Positions 35,149 through 44,230 of a DNA stretch of 64,000 nucleotides are shown here, piece by piece. Both the position numbers and the translations under genes were made by a program. The notes below the pieces were generated by a model. That model was not told where the DNA came from. It saw nothing but the letters and a program-made list of their open reading frames with translations, and made no database searches. Position 1 is the stretch's first letter, and each line of letters begins with the position of its first letter. Where the stretch lies: NCBI RefSeq assembly GCF_022414595.1, contig NZ_JADWYO010000001.1:124001-188000 (forward strand), written 5' to 3'. The stretch comes from Streptomyces sp. MUM 203J (GTDB lineage Bacteria; Actinomycetota; Actinomycetes; Streptomycetales; Streptomycetaceae).

Positions 35149-38100
35149 GTGCGGGGCTACGAACGCCAGGAGAGCCACCGGGCTGACGACGACCACCTTT
35201 CGCGGTTCGAAGCCGAGATGGACCGGCTGAAGACCGAGCGGGAGAAGGCCGTCCAGCACGCCGAGGACCTCGGTTACCAGGTCGAGGTCTTGCGCGCCAA
35301 GCTCCACGAGGCGCGGCGCACCATCGCGTCCCGCCCTGCCTACGTAGATCCGAACGAGGCCGGCTACCAGGCCGAACAGCTCCTCCGCAACGCGCAGGCG
35401 CAGGCGGAGCAGATGCGCTCCGACGCCGAGCGGGAACTGCGCGAGGCCCGCGCCCAGACCCAGCGCATCCTCCAGGAGCACGCCGAGCACCAGGCCCGCC
35501 TCCAGGCGGAGTTGCACAACGAGGCGGTGCAGCGCCGCCAGCGGCTCGACGAGGAGCTGGCCGAGCGGCGCCAGACGGTCGAGACGCATGTCAACGAGAA
35601 CGTGGCGTGGGCGGAGCAGCTCCGCACCCGCACCGAGCAGCAGGCCCGCCGGCTGCTCGAGGAGTCGCGCGCCGAGGCCGAGCAGGCACTGGCCGGGGCC
35701 CGCGCCGAGGCGGCCCGGCTGGCCGAGGAGACCCGGCAGCGGGTCGGCGCCGAGGCGGAGGCGGCCCGCACCGAGGCCGAGTCGGTCCTGCTGCGGGCCC
35801 GCAAGGACGCCGAGCGGCTCCTGAACGCCGCGTCCGCGCAGGCCCAGGAGGCCACCAGCCACGCCGAGCAGGTCCGTACGGCCACCACGGCGGAGGCGGA
35901 GACGGCCCGGCAGCAGGCCACGGAGCTGAGCCGGGGCGCCGAGCAGCGGATGCAGGAGGCCGAGGAGCGGCTGCGCGAGGCCCGCACCGAGGCCGACAGG
36001 CTGGTCGCGACCGCCACCGACGACGCGACCAGGCGACTGGCCGCCGCCGACTCCGCGAACGAGCAGCGCACCCGTACCGCGAAGGCGGAGATCGCCCGGC
36101 TGGTCGGGGAGGCGACCAAGGAGGCCGAGGCGCTGAAGGCGGAGGCCGAGCAGGCCCTCGCCGACGCCCGCGGTGAGGCGGAGAAGCTGGTCGCGGCGGC
36201 TGCGGAGAAGGCCCGCACGAAGGCCGCCGAGGACTCGGCCGCACAGCTCGCCCAGGCGGCCCGCAGCGCCGAGGAGATGCTCGGCAAGGCGTCCGAGGAG
36301 GCACAGTCCACCACCCGCAAGGCGTCCGAGGAGGCCGAGCGGATCCGCCGGGAGGCGGAGGCCGAGGCGGACCGGCTGGTCCGCGAGGCGACCGGCACGG
36401 CGGAGCAGCTGCGGGGCGCCGCCAAGGACGACACCGAGGAGTACCGCGCCAAGACCGTCGAACTCCAGGAGGAGGCGCGGCGGCTGCGGGGCGAGGCCGA
36501 GAGCCTGCGCGCGGAGGCGATCGCGGAGGGCGAGCGGATCCGCGCGGAGGCCCGCCGCGAGGCCGTGCAGCAGATCGAGGAGGCCGCGAAGAAGGCCGAG
36601 GAGCTGCTGACCAAGGCGAAGTCCGACGCGGACGAGCTGCGGGCCGGGGCGACGGCCGAGAGCGAGCGGGTACGGGCCGAGGCCATCGAGCGGGCCACGT
36701 CGCTGCGGGCGCAGGCCGAGGAGACCCTGGAGCGGACGCGCGGCGAGGCCGAGCAGCTGCGGGCGGACGCGGACGAGCAGGCCGAGTCGGTCAGGACGGC
36801 GGCCGAGACCGCGGCGGCGGCGCTGCGCGAGGAGGCCGAACGGGGCATCGCGGCCCGGCAGGCGGAGGCCGCGGAGGAGCTGGCTCGGCTCCAGTCGGAC
36901 GCCGAGGCGCGGCTGGTGTCGGCCGAGCAGACGCTGGCGGACGCCCGCGCGGAGAGCGAGCGGTTGCGGCGGGAGGCGGCCGAGGAGGCGGAGCGGCTGC
37001 GCACCGAGTCCGCGGAGCGGCGCCGGGCTCTCCAGGAAGAGGCCGAGGCGGAGGCGCAGCGGCTGCGGACGGAGGCGGCGGCGGACGCGGCGGGCGCCCG
37101 CGCGGAGGCCGAGGACGCGGCGGTACGGCTCCGGGCCGAGGCGGCCGCGGAGTCCGAGCGGCTCAAGGCGGAGGCTCAGGAGTCGGCCGACCGGGTGCGG
37201 GCCGAGGCGGCCGCGGCGGCGGAGCGGCTGAAGGCGGAGGCGGCGGAGGAGCTGTCGGCCGCGCAGGAGGAGGCCGACCGTCGGCGCCGGGCCGCCGAGG
37301 AGACGCTGGGCGCCGCCCGCGCGGAGGCGGACCGGGAGCGCGAGCGGGCGCGGGAGCAGAGCGAGGAGCTGCTGGCCTCGGCCCGCAAGCGGGTCGAGGA
37401 CGCGCAGGCCGAGGCGCAGCGGCTGGTCGAGGAGGCCGAGCAGCGGGCCGCCGAGATGGTCGGCGCGGCCGAGCAGACCGCGCGTGAGGTGCGGGAGTCC
37501 GTCGCGGGGCTGCACGAGCAGGCCGAGGAGGAGATCGCCGGACTCCGGTCGGCGGCCGAGCACGCGGCGGAGCGCACCCGGTCGGAGGCCCTGGAGGAGG
37601 CCGAGCGGGTCCGCACGGACGCGCACGAGGAGCGGGAGCGGGCGTCGGCGGACGCGACGCTGCTGCGGGACCGGGCGCGCGAGGAGTCCGAGGCGGCGAA
37701 GGCGCTGGCCGAGCGGACCGTACGGGACGCGCTGGAAGAGGCCGAGAAGACGCGGTCCGACGCGTCGGAGTACGGGCAGCGGGTTCGGACGGAGGCCTCG
37801 GACGCGCTGTCGGCTGCGGAGCAGGACGCGGGCCGCACCCGGCAGGAGGCCAGGTCGGACGCGAACCGTATCCGGTCGGAGGCGGCCGACCAGGCGGACC
37901 GGCTGGTGACGGAGGCGTCCGGCGAGGCGGAGCGGCTGATCGCGGACGCGACGGGCGAGGCCGAGCGGATCACGGCGGAGGCGGCGGCCTCGGCGGACCA
38001 GCTGGCGACCGAGGCCACGGAGGTCCTGGAGGAGGCCCGGGCGGAGGCCCGGCGGCTCGTCGACGAGGCCCGCGAGGCGGGCGACAAGCGGCGGGCCGAC

Positions 38101-39804
38101 GCCGCCGAACAGGCCGACCGGCTGGTCACCGAGGCCTCGGCGGAGGCCGAGCGGCTCACCACCGAGGCGGCCGACCTCCTGGAGGAGGCACGGACCGAGG
38201 CGGACCGGCTGGTCGACGAGGCCCGCAGGGCCGCGGACAAGCGGCGCAGCGACGCTGCCGAACAGGCCGACAAGCTCGTCACCGAGGCCTCGGCGGAGGC
38301 CGAGCGGCTCACCACCGAGGCGACCGACCTCCTGGAGGAGGCACGGGCGGAGTCGACGCGGCTCCGCGCGGAAGCCGAGCAGGTCAAGGCGGACGGCGAG
38401 GCGCAGGCCGAGCGGCTGCGGTCGGACGCCCGCGCGGACGGCGAGCAGGTCCTCGACGAGGCCCGGGCGGAGGCCGACCGGCTCGTGGACAAGGCCCGCG
38501 AGGCCGCGGACAAGCGACGCTCCGACGCGGCCGGACAGGCCGACCAGCTCATCACCGAGGCCGCCGCCGAGGCCGACCGGCTCGCCACCGAGGCCACCGA
38601 GGTGCTGGAGGAGGCCCGGCAGGAGGCGGAGCGGCTCCGGAGCGAGGCCGAGCAGGTCAAGGACGAGGGTGAGGCCGAGGCCGAGCGGCTGCGGGCCGCC
38701 GCGCACGCGGACGGCGAGCAGGTGCTGGACGAGGCCCGCGCGGAGGCCCGGCGGCTCGTCGACGAGGCCCGCGAGGCGGGCGACAAGCGGCGGGCCGACG
38801 CCGCCGAACAGGCCGACCGGCTCATCGCGGAGGCAGCGGACGAGGCGGAGCGGCTGCGGGCCGAGGCGGCCGAGACGGTCGGTTCGGCGCAGCAGGCGGC
38901 CGACCGGATCCGCGAGGAGGCCGAACGGCACGCCAAGGACGGCAGGGAGGCAGCCGAGCGGCTGCGGGCGGACGCGCGGGCAGAGGCCGACCGGGTGGTC
39001 GACGAGGCGCGCGAGAACGCGGCCAAGCGGCGGGCGGACGCTGCCGAACAGGCCGACCAGCTCATCGCGAAGGCCCAGGAGGAGGCGCTGCGGGCGACGA
39101 CCGACGCCGAGTCGCAGGCCGACACCATGGTGGGCGCGGCCCGCAAGGAGGCCGGGCGGATCGTGTCCGAGGCGACTGTCGAGGGCAATGCCCTGGTGGA
39201 GAAGGCCCGTACGGACGCGGACGAACTGCTGGTCGGGGCCCGCCGGGACGCGAACGCCATAAGGGAACGGGTCGAGGAGCTGCGGAGCCGCACCGAGGGC
39301 GAGATCGAGGAGCTGCACGAGCGGGCCCGTCAGGAGAGCACCGAGCAGACGCGGGTCGCCGGGGAGCGCGCCGACAAGCTGGTGAAGACCGCGGAGCAGC
39401 GGCTGGCCGAGGCGGAGGAGAAGGCCAAGGAGCTGGTCGCGGACGCCAACTCGGAGGCGAGCAAGGTCCGTATCGCCGCCGTGAAGAAGGCGGAGGGCCT
39501 GCTCAAGGAGGCCAACCAGAAGAAGACCGACGTGAACCGCGAGGCGCAGAAGATCAGGGAGGACGCCGAGCGGGAGGCGGACGTCATGCTGGGCGCCGCG
39601 CGCCGGGAGCTGGAGGTGCTGGAACGCCGCCAGGAGGACATCAAGGGCGAGATCTCCCGTGTCCAGGCGGTGCTGGAGGCGTTGGAGAGTTTCGAAGCGC
39701 CCGCCGGTGACGGCGGTGGCAAGGGCGGCGGCAGCGGAAACAGCGTCAAAGCGGGTGCGGGAGCCGGGGGTACCCGTTCGAGTGGCAAGTCAAACACCGG
39801 TTAA
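35149..39804 (+). CDS. scy: Polarisome coiled-coil protein Scy
   Basis: This 1551-residue protein is almost entirely coiled coil and rich in Ala, Glu and Arg. It has the conserved N terminus MRGYERQES ... LSRFEAEMDRLKTEREKAVQHAEDLGYQVEVLRAKLHEARR. It ends in a Gly/Ser-rich tail (about 1520-1551) after the EISRVQAVLEALES helix. In S. coelicolor Scy (SCO5397) organises the tip complex with DivIVA and FilP and controls hyphal branching. The repeat pattern is a 51-residue unit with hendecad character. This copy seems longer than the S. coelicolor protein (about 1326 residues from memory), mainly through repeat expansion in the last third. filP follows by 116 bp. Confidence 0.94.
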   Translation: MRGYERQESHRADDDHLSRFEAEMDRLKTEREKAVQHAEDLGYQVEVLRAKLHEARRTIASRPAYVDPNEAGYQAEQLLRNAQAQAEQMRSDAERELREARAQTQRILQEHAEHQARLQAELHNEAVQRRQRLDEELAERRQTVETHVNENVAWAEQLRTRTEQQARRLLEESRAEAEQALAGARAEAARLAEETRQRVGAEAEAARTEAESVLLRARKDAERLLNAASAQAQEATSHAEQVRTATTAEAETARQQATELSRGAEQRMQEAEERLREARTEADRLVATATDDATRRLAAADSANEQRTRTAKAEIARLVGEATKEAEALKAEAEQALADARGEAEKLVAAAAEKARTKAAEDSAAQLAQAARSAEEMLGKASEEAQSTTRKASEEAERIRREAEAEADRLVREATGTAEQLRGAAKDDTEEYRAKTVELQEEARRLRGEAESLRAEAIAEGERIRAEARREAVQQIEEAAKKAEELLTKAKSDADELRAGATAESERVRAEAIERATSLRAQAEETLERTRGEAEQLRADADEQAESVRTAAETAAAALREEAERGIAARQAEAAEELARLQSDAEARLVSAEQTLADARAESERLRREAAEEAERLRTESAERRRALQEEAEAEAQRLRTEAAADAAGARAEAEDAAVRLRAEAAAESERLKAEAQESADRVRAEAAAAAERLKAEAAEELSAAQEEADRRRRAAEETLGAARAEADRERERAREQSEELLASARKRVEDAQAEAQRLVEEAEQRAAEMVGAAEQTAREVRESVAGLHEQAEEEIAGLRSAAEHAAERTRSEALEEAERVRTDAHEERERASADATLLRDRAREESEAAKALAERTVRDALEEAEKTRSDASEYGQRVRTEASDALSAAEQDAGRTRQEARSDANRIRSEAADQADRLVTEASGEAERLIADATGEAERITAEAAASADQLATEATEVLEEARAEARRLVDEAREAGDKRRADAAEQADRLVTEASAEAERLTTEAADLLEEARTEADRLVDEARRAADKRRSDAAEQADKLVTEASAEAERLTTEATDLLEEARAESTRLRAEAEQVKADGEAQAERLRSDARADGEQVLDEARAEADRLVDKAREAADKRRSDAAGQADQLITEAAAEADRLATEATEVLEEARQEAERLRSEAEQVKDEGEAEAERLRAAAHADGEQVLDEARAEARRLVDEAREAGDKRRADAAEQADRLIAEAADEAERLRAEAAETVGSAQQAADRIREEAERHAKDGREAAERLRADARAEADRVVDEARENAAKRRADAAEQADQLIAKAQEEALRATTDAESQADTMVGAARKEAGRIVSEATVEGNALVEKARTDADELLVGARRDANAIRERVEELRSRTEGEIEELHERARQESTEQTRVAGERADKLVKTAEQRLAEAEEKAKELVADANSEASKVRIAAVKKAEGLLKEANQKKTDVNREAQKIREDAEREADVMLGAARRELEVLERRQEDIKGEISRVQAVLEALESFEAPAGDGGGKGGGSGNSVKAGAGAGGTRSSGKSNTG
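38041..38346 (+). repeat. Two adjacent 153-bp (51-codon) scy repeats
   Basis: Bases 38041-38193 and 38194-38346 encode two closely similar 51-residue units, each with the order RLVDEAR, DKRR, DAAEQAD, LVTEASAEAERLTTEA, LLEEAR. This is the coiled-coil building unit known for Scy. Confidence 0.92.
38347..38892 (+). repeat. Two 273-bp higher-order scy repeats
   Basis: Bases 38347-38619 and 38620-38892 each encode a 40-residue block (RLRxEAEQVK, DGEQVLDEAR) followed by a 51-residue unit. This 91-residue superunit has been duplicated in frame and probably accounts for part of the extra length of this Scy. Confidence 0.9.
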
Positions 39805-39873
39805 GCCACTCAAAAGGCTGGAGATTGTCCCAATCAAACGGTCATCCGCTCGATGACACGCCGCTCTGACCCC

Positions 39874-39879
39874 TAGGAT
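39874..39879 (+). promoter_or_regulatory. filP -10 element
   Basis: TAGGAT, a perfect Streptomyces -10 hexamer, lies in the 116-bp scy-filP gap, 41 bp before the filP ATG. The -35 match is weak. It suggests that filP has its own promoter in addition to any read-through from scy. Confidence 0.55.
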
Positions 39880-39920
39880 TCCCCCTAACACCTCAGCCGG
39901 TCTCATTCGACAGGAACCCC

Positions 39921-40859
39921 ATGAGCGACACTTCCTCCCCCTTCGGCTTCGAGCTCGTGCGGCGTGGTTACGACCGCGGTCAGGTGGATGACCGCATTAG
40001 CAAGCTCGTTGCCGACCGCGACAGTGCTCTGGCCCGAATCAGTGCTCTGGAAAAGCGCATCGAGGAGCTGCACCTCGAAACGCAGAACGCACAGGCCCAG
40101 GTGAGCGACGCCGAGCCGTCGTACGCCGGTCTCGGTGCCCGGGTCGAGAAGATCCTCCGTCTCGCCGAGGAGGAGGCGAAGGATCTGCGCGAGGAGGCGC
40201 GGCACGCCGCCGAGCAGCACCGCGAGCTCGCGGAGGCGGCGGCGCAGCAGGTGCGCAACGACGCGGAGTCGTACGCGGCCGAGCGCAAGTCGAAGGCCGA
40301 GGACGAGGGCGTACGGATCGTCGAGAAGGCGCAGGGCGAGGCGAACCAGCTGCGCGCCGAGGCGCAGAAGGACGCGCAGTCCAAGCGCGAGGAGGCCGAC
40401 GCGCTCTTCGAGGAGACCCGCGCGAAGGCCGCGCAGGCGGCGGCCGACTTCGAGACGAACCTCGCGAAGCGGCGGGAGCAGTCGGAGCGTGACCTGGCCT
40501 CGCGTCAGGCGAAGGCGGAGAAGCGACTCGCGGAGATCGAGCACCGGGCGGAGCAGCTGCGCCTGGAGGCCGAGAAGCTGCGGACCGACGCGGAGCGCCG
40601 GGCCCGGCAGACGGTGGAGACCGCGCAGCGGCAGGCCGAGGACATCGTGGCCGACGCGAACGCCAAGGCGGACCGGATCCGGTCCGAGTCGGAGCGGGAG
40701 CTGGCGGCGCTGACGAACCGCCGCGACTCGATCAACGCGCAGCTGACCAACGTGCGCGAGATGCTGGCCACGCTGACCGGTGCGGCCGTCGCCGCGGCGA
40801 ACGTCCCCGGGGACGACGAGTCCGCCACCCGCGGCGTCCCGGCCCAGCAGTCCCGCTGA
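39921..40859 (+). CDS. filP: Intermediate-filament-like protein FilP
   Basis: This 312-residue coiled-coil protein begins with a DivIVA-like head (FGFELVRRGYDRGQVDDRISKLVADRD). A long Ala/Glu/Arg rod follows (about 30-270) and a short Ala/Pro tail. FilP (SCO5396, about 310 residues) forms cytoskeletal filaments near hyphal tips and interacts with DivIVA and Scy. The ribosome-binding site AGGA precedes the ATG. A strong terminator follows. Confidence 0.95.
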   Translation: MSDTSSPFGFELVRRGYDRGQVDDRISKLVADRDSALARISALEKRIEELHLETQNAQAQVSDAEPSYAGLGARVEKILRLAEEEAKDLREEARHAAEQHRELAEAAAQQVRNDAESYAAERKSKAEDEGVRIVEKAQGEANQLRAEAQKDAQSKREEADALFEETRAKAAQAAADFETNLAKRREQSERDLASRQAKAEKRLAEIEHRAEQLRLEAEKLRTDAERRARQTVETAQRQAEDIVADANAKADRIRSESERELAALTNRRDSINAQLTNVREMLATLTGAAVAAANVPGDDESATRGVPAQQSR

Positions 40860-40885
40860 GCCACGGCCCCTGCGGACCCAGCCCC

Positions 40886-40924
40886 CGCCCCGCCCCGTCA
40901 CGGTGTCCGTGCCGGGGCGGGGCG
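40886..40924 (+). terminator. Strong terminator after filP
   Basis: An 18-bp stem with one mismatch (40886-40903 with 40907-40924) and a three-base loop starts 27 bp after the filP stop. Confidence 0.85.
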
Positions 40925-41089
40925 CTTTCCGGCACCTACCGCCTCCCGGCTGTGGGCGGCTGCGGCTCCGAGGTGTGGAGGGGCTCCACCGCGCCCGACG
41001 GTGCCCCTCCGCACGCACCCGGGGTTCCCCACTGCCCGCACCTGCATTCGGGTGGCGCAGGCGCCTTCGCCCCCCGTAGCGTGGGCGCC

Positions 41090-42040
41090 ATGATCGAGCT
41101 TGAGGGGCTGACCAAACGTTTCGGCACGAAGACGGCCGTCGACCGCCTCACCTTCACCGTCCGGCCCGGCGTCGTCACCGGGTTCCTCGGCCCGAACGGG
41201 GCCGGCAAGTCGACGACCATGCGCATGATGCTGGACCTGGACGCGCCGACCAGCGGCACCGTAAGGATCGACGGACGCCACTACCGGGACCTCGACGAGC
41301 CGTTGAAGTACATCGGCGCCCTGCTGGACGCGAAGGCCATGCACGGCGGGCGCACCGCGTACAACAACCTCCTCTGCCTGGCGCAGTCCAACCGTGTCCC
41401 CGAGCGCCGGGTCGCGGAGGTCCTCGACCTGGTCGGCCTGACGGCGGTCGCGCGCAAGAAGTCGAAGAACTTCTCCATGGGCATGGGCCAGCGGCTGGGA
41501 ATCGCCGCCGCACTCCTGGGCGACCCGCGCATTCTGCTCTTCGACGAACCCGTCAACGGTCTGGACCCCGAGGGAATTCACTGGATCCGCAATCTCTTCA
41601 AGGCCCTCGCGGCCGAGGGAAGAACGATCTTCGTGTCCAGTCATCTGATGAGTGAAATGGCGCTGACCGCCGATCATCTGATCGTCATCGGACAGGGCAG
41701 GCTGCTGGCCGACACGTCGATGGCGGATTTCATCCAGCAGAACTCCCGCAGCTACGTACGGCTCCGCTCGCCGCAGCGCGAGCAGGTCCTGGACGTGCTG
41801 GCGGCGGAGGGCCTGACGCCCGTCGAGGCGCAGGAAGGGGTGCTGGAGATCGACGGGGCGTCCACCGAGCGGATCGGCGAGCTGGCCGCCCGCCACGGCA
41901 TCACCCTGCACGAGCTGAGCGCCCAGCGGGCCTCCCTGGAGGAGGCGTTCATGCGGATGACCGCCGCGGCGGTCGAGTACCACGCACACGACAGCACCGG
42001 CCGGGCCCCGCAGTGGGGCGCGGACGTGAAGGGGGCCTGA
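41090..42040 (+). CDS. ABC-2 transporter ATPase (pair 1)
   Basis: This 316-residue ATP-binding subunit has Walker A GPNGAGKST (about 34-42), a signature NFSMGMGQRLGIAAALL, Walker B ILLFDEPVNGLDPEG and an H-loop SSHLMSE. The C-terminal 90 residues form the usual regulatory extension of drug-type exporters. The ATG is preceded by TAGCGT ending seven bases upstream and has no clear ribosome-binding site, so the message may be leaderless. The permease gene follows after six bases. The substrate is unknown. Confidence 0.93.
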   Translation: MIELEGLTKRFGTKTAVDRLTFTVRPGVVTGFLGPNGAGKSTTMRMMLDLDAPTSGTVRIDGRHYRDLDEPLKYIGALLDAKAMHGGRTAYNNLLCLAQSNRVPERRVAEVLDLVGLTAVARKKSKNFSMGMGQRLGIAAALLGDPRILLFDEPVNGLDPEGIHWIRNLFKALAAEGRTIFVSSHLMSEMALTADHLIVIGQGRLLADTSMADFIQQNSRSYVRLRSPQREQVLDVLAAEGLTPVEAQEGVLEIDGASTERIGELAARHGITLHELSAQRASLEEAFMRMTAAAVEYHAHDSTGRAPQWGADVKGA

Positions 42041-42046
42041 GCGGCG

Positions 42047-42826
42047 ATGGCATCGGTACCGGCGGTCCTCCAGTCGGAGTGGACCAAGATCCGCACGGTC
42101 GCGTCCACGGTCTGGACGCTGGCCGGCGCGCTGTTCGTGACGGTCGCCATGGGCGCGGCCATCAGCGTCCTGATGAAGGTGACCTTCGACGACCTGCCCG
42201 CGGAGCAGCGGCTCACCTTCGACCCGACGCTGGTCAGCTTCTCCGGCATGGTGCTGGGCCAGCTCGCGATGGTCGTCTTCGGTGTGCTCGTGGTCGGCAC
42301 CGAGTACAGCACCGGCATGATCCGTACATCGCTGGCGGCGGTCCCCCGGCGGGCCACGTTCCTGTTCGGCAAGATCGCCGTGGCGAGCGCCCTCGCGCTG
42401 GCGGTGGGCGTGGGCACCGGGTTCCTGTCGTTCTTCCTCGGACAGGCGCTGCTGGGTGATCACGGGACGACGATCGGCGCGGAGAACGTGCTGCGTGCGG
42501 TGATCGGCGGCGGGCTCTACATGGGGCTGATCGCGATGTTCTCGATGGGCGTGGCGGCGATGCTGCGCTCCTCCATGCTCTCGCTGGGCATCCTGATGCC
42601 GCTGTTCTTCCTGGTGTCGCCCATCCTGGCGGCGGTGCCGAAGGCCAAGGAGGTCGCGCTCTACTTCCCGGACCAGGCGGGGTCCGCGATCATGCAGGTG
42701 GTGCCCGGGGGGCTGGGCGAGGAGCCCGCTCCGTACGGCCCGTGGGGCGGGCTTGGCATCATGGTGCTGTGGGTGGCCGCGGCGCTGGCCGGCGGCTACC
42801 TCGTCCTGCGGAAGCGGGACGCGTAG
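42047..42826 (+). CDS. ABC-2 transporter permease (pair 1)
   Basis: This 259-residue membrane protein has six hydrophobic segments in the ABC-2 pattern. It starts SEWTKIRTVASTVWTLAGALFVTVAMGAA and contains GMVLGQLAMVVFGVLVVGTEYSTGMIRTSL, the conserved TEYSTGMIR-type loop. It ends GGYLVLRKRDA. It forms an exporter with the ATPase immediately upstream. Confidence 0.92.
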   Translation: MASVPAVLQSEWTKIRTVASTVWTLAGALFVTVAMGAAISVLMKVTFDDLPAEQRLTFDPTLVSFSGMVLGQLAMVVFGVLVVGTEYSTGMIRTSLAAVPRRATFLFGKIAVASALALAVGVGTGFLSFFLGQALLGDHGTTIGAENVLRAVIGGGLYMGLIAMFSMGVAAMLRSSMLSLGILMPLFFLVSPILAAVPKAKEVALYFPDQAGSAIMQVVPGGLGEEPAPYGPWGGLGIMVLWVAAALAGGYLVLRKRDA

Positions 42827-43003
42827 CAGGGAGCCGGGTGCCGGGTCGTGCGGGGGCGTTTTCCCCGTGAGGTGGAACCGTCAGGTGCGTAACCTGCTCT
42901 TACCTCCTACGGGTGAGTTTCCGGTGGGCGTGCGGCCGTCGTGCCGCGCGGTCGCCGGACCGCCGCCCCCGCTGTAGTACCGACCTGTCGTTAGGGCTGA
43001 AGA

Positions 43004-44230
43004 ATGATCGAGGCAGTCGGCCTGACCAAGCGCTACGGCGCGAAGACCGCCGTCGAGGACCTCACCTTCCAGGTGCGGCCCGGCGCGGTGACCGGCTTCC
43101 TGGGGCCGAACGGCTCCGGCAAGTCCACGACCATGCGCATGATCCTCGGGCTGGACCGGCCCACCTCCGGTCACGTCACGATCAGCGGCAAGCCCTTCGG
43201 GGAACTGCCGAACGCCCCCCGGCACGTCGGCGCCCTGCTGGACGCCCGCGCCGTCCACGGGGGCCGCACGGCCCGCAGCCACCTGCTGGCGCTGGCCCAG
43301 CTGGCGGGCATTCCGGCGCGCCGGGTGGACGAGGTGCTGGGGGTCGTCGGGCTCCAGGACGTGGCACGGACCCGTACCAAGGGCTTCTCGCTCGGCATGG
43401 GCCAGCGGCTGGGCATCGCCGCCGCGCTGCTGGGCGACCCGCAGGTGCTGCTCTTCGACGAGCCGGTCAACGGGCTGGACCCGGAGGGCATCCTCTGGGT
43501 GCGGAACCTGATGAAGGCGCTGGCCGCCGAAGGCCGCACCGTCTTCGTCTCCTCGCACCTGATGAGCGAGATGGCGCTGACCGCCGAGCACCTGATCGTG
43601 ATCGGGCGGGGGCGGCTGCTGGCCGACATGAGCGTGCGGGAGTTCATCGCGGTGAACTCGGCGGGCTTCGCCCGGGTGCGGACGCCGGAGGGCGATCCCG
43701 GGCAGCGGGAGAAGCTGACCGGCGCGCTGACGGAGGCGGGCGGTCACGTCATGCCGGAGCGGGACGGCGCGCTGCGGGTGACGGGGCTGCCGCTGCCCCG
43801 GATCAGCGACCTGGCGCACGGCGTGGACGTCCGGCTCTGGGAGCTGTCGCCGCACCAGGCCTCCCTGGAGGAGGCATACATGCGGATGACCCAGTCGGCG
43901 GTCGACTACCGCTCGACGGACGACGAGCGCTCGGGCCTGATGCAGGAACTGCCGGAGGAGTGGCCGCCGTCTCCGGGACCGGTGGTCCCGGAGGTCCCCA
44001 CGGAGAGCTGGTACGCTCCGCCGCCTCCGTCCCGCAAGACTCCCCCGCACGCCCCCCGCGAGGCGGACGCCGGCGCGGGCACCCGCCCGGAGCCCCCGAC
44101 GGCCGCCACGAGCACGGGCACGGGCACGGCGGCGGTGCCGCCGGCCGACAGGGGTGCGGGAGGCAGCGGCAACTCTCCCGCAGAAGCCGAGACGACGACC
44201 GGAACCCGCCGCTCCGAGGACGCACGATGA
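43004..44230 (+). CDS. ABC-2 transporter ATPase (pair 2) with long C-terminal extension
   Basis: This 408-residue ATPase has Walker A GPNGSGKST, signature GFSLGMGQRLGIAAALL, Walker B LLFDEPVNGLDPEG and SSHLMSEMALTAEHLIVIGRG, all very close to pair 1. After about residue 300 it carries about 100 extra residues rich in Pro, Gly, Ala and Thr, probably disordered and absent from the pair 1 ATPase. The stop overlaps the permease start (ATGA). Confidence 0.93.
   Translation: MIEAVGLTKRYGAKTAVEDLTFQVRPGAVTGFLGPNGSGKSTTMRMILGLDRPTSGHVTISGKPFGELPNAPRHVGALLDARAVHGGRTARSHLLALAQLAGIPARRVDEVLGVVGLQDVARTRTKGFSLGMGQRLGIAAALLGDPQVLLFDEPVNGLDPEGILWVRNLMKALAAEGRTVFVSSHLMSEMALTAEHLIVIGRGRLLADMSVREFIAVNSAGFARVRTPEGDPGQREKLTGALTEAGGHVMPERDGALRVTGLPLPRISDLAHGVDVRLWELSPHQASLEEAYMRMTQSAVDYRSTDDERSGLMQELPEEWPPSPGPVVPEVPTESWYAPPPPSRKTPPHAPREADAGAGTRPEPPTAATSTGTGTAAVPPADRGAGGSGNSPAEAETTTGTRRSEDAR

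Noticed and set aside
34927..39318. 1463-codon open frame antisense to scy
   Set aside because: It is the mirror of the scy repeat codons (Leu/Arg/Gly-rich, no domain, no ribosome-binding site). Scy itself has the conserved N terminus and known neighbours.
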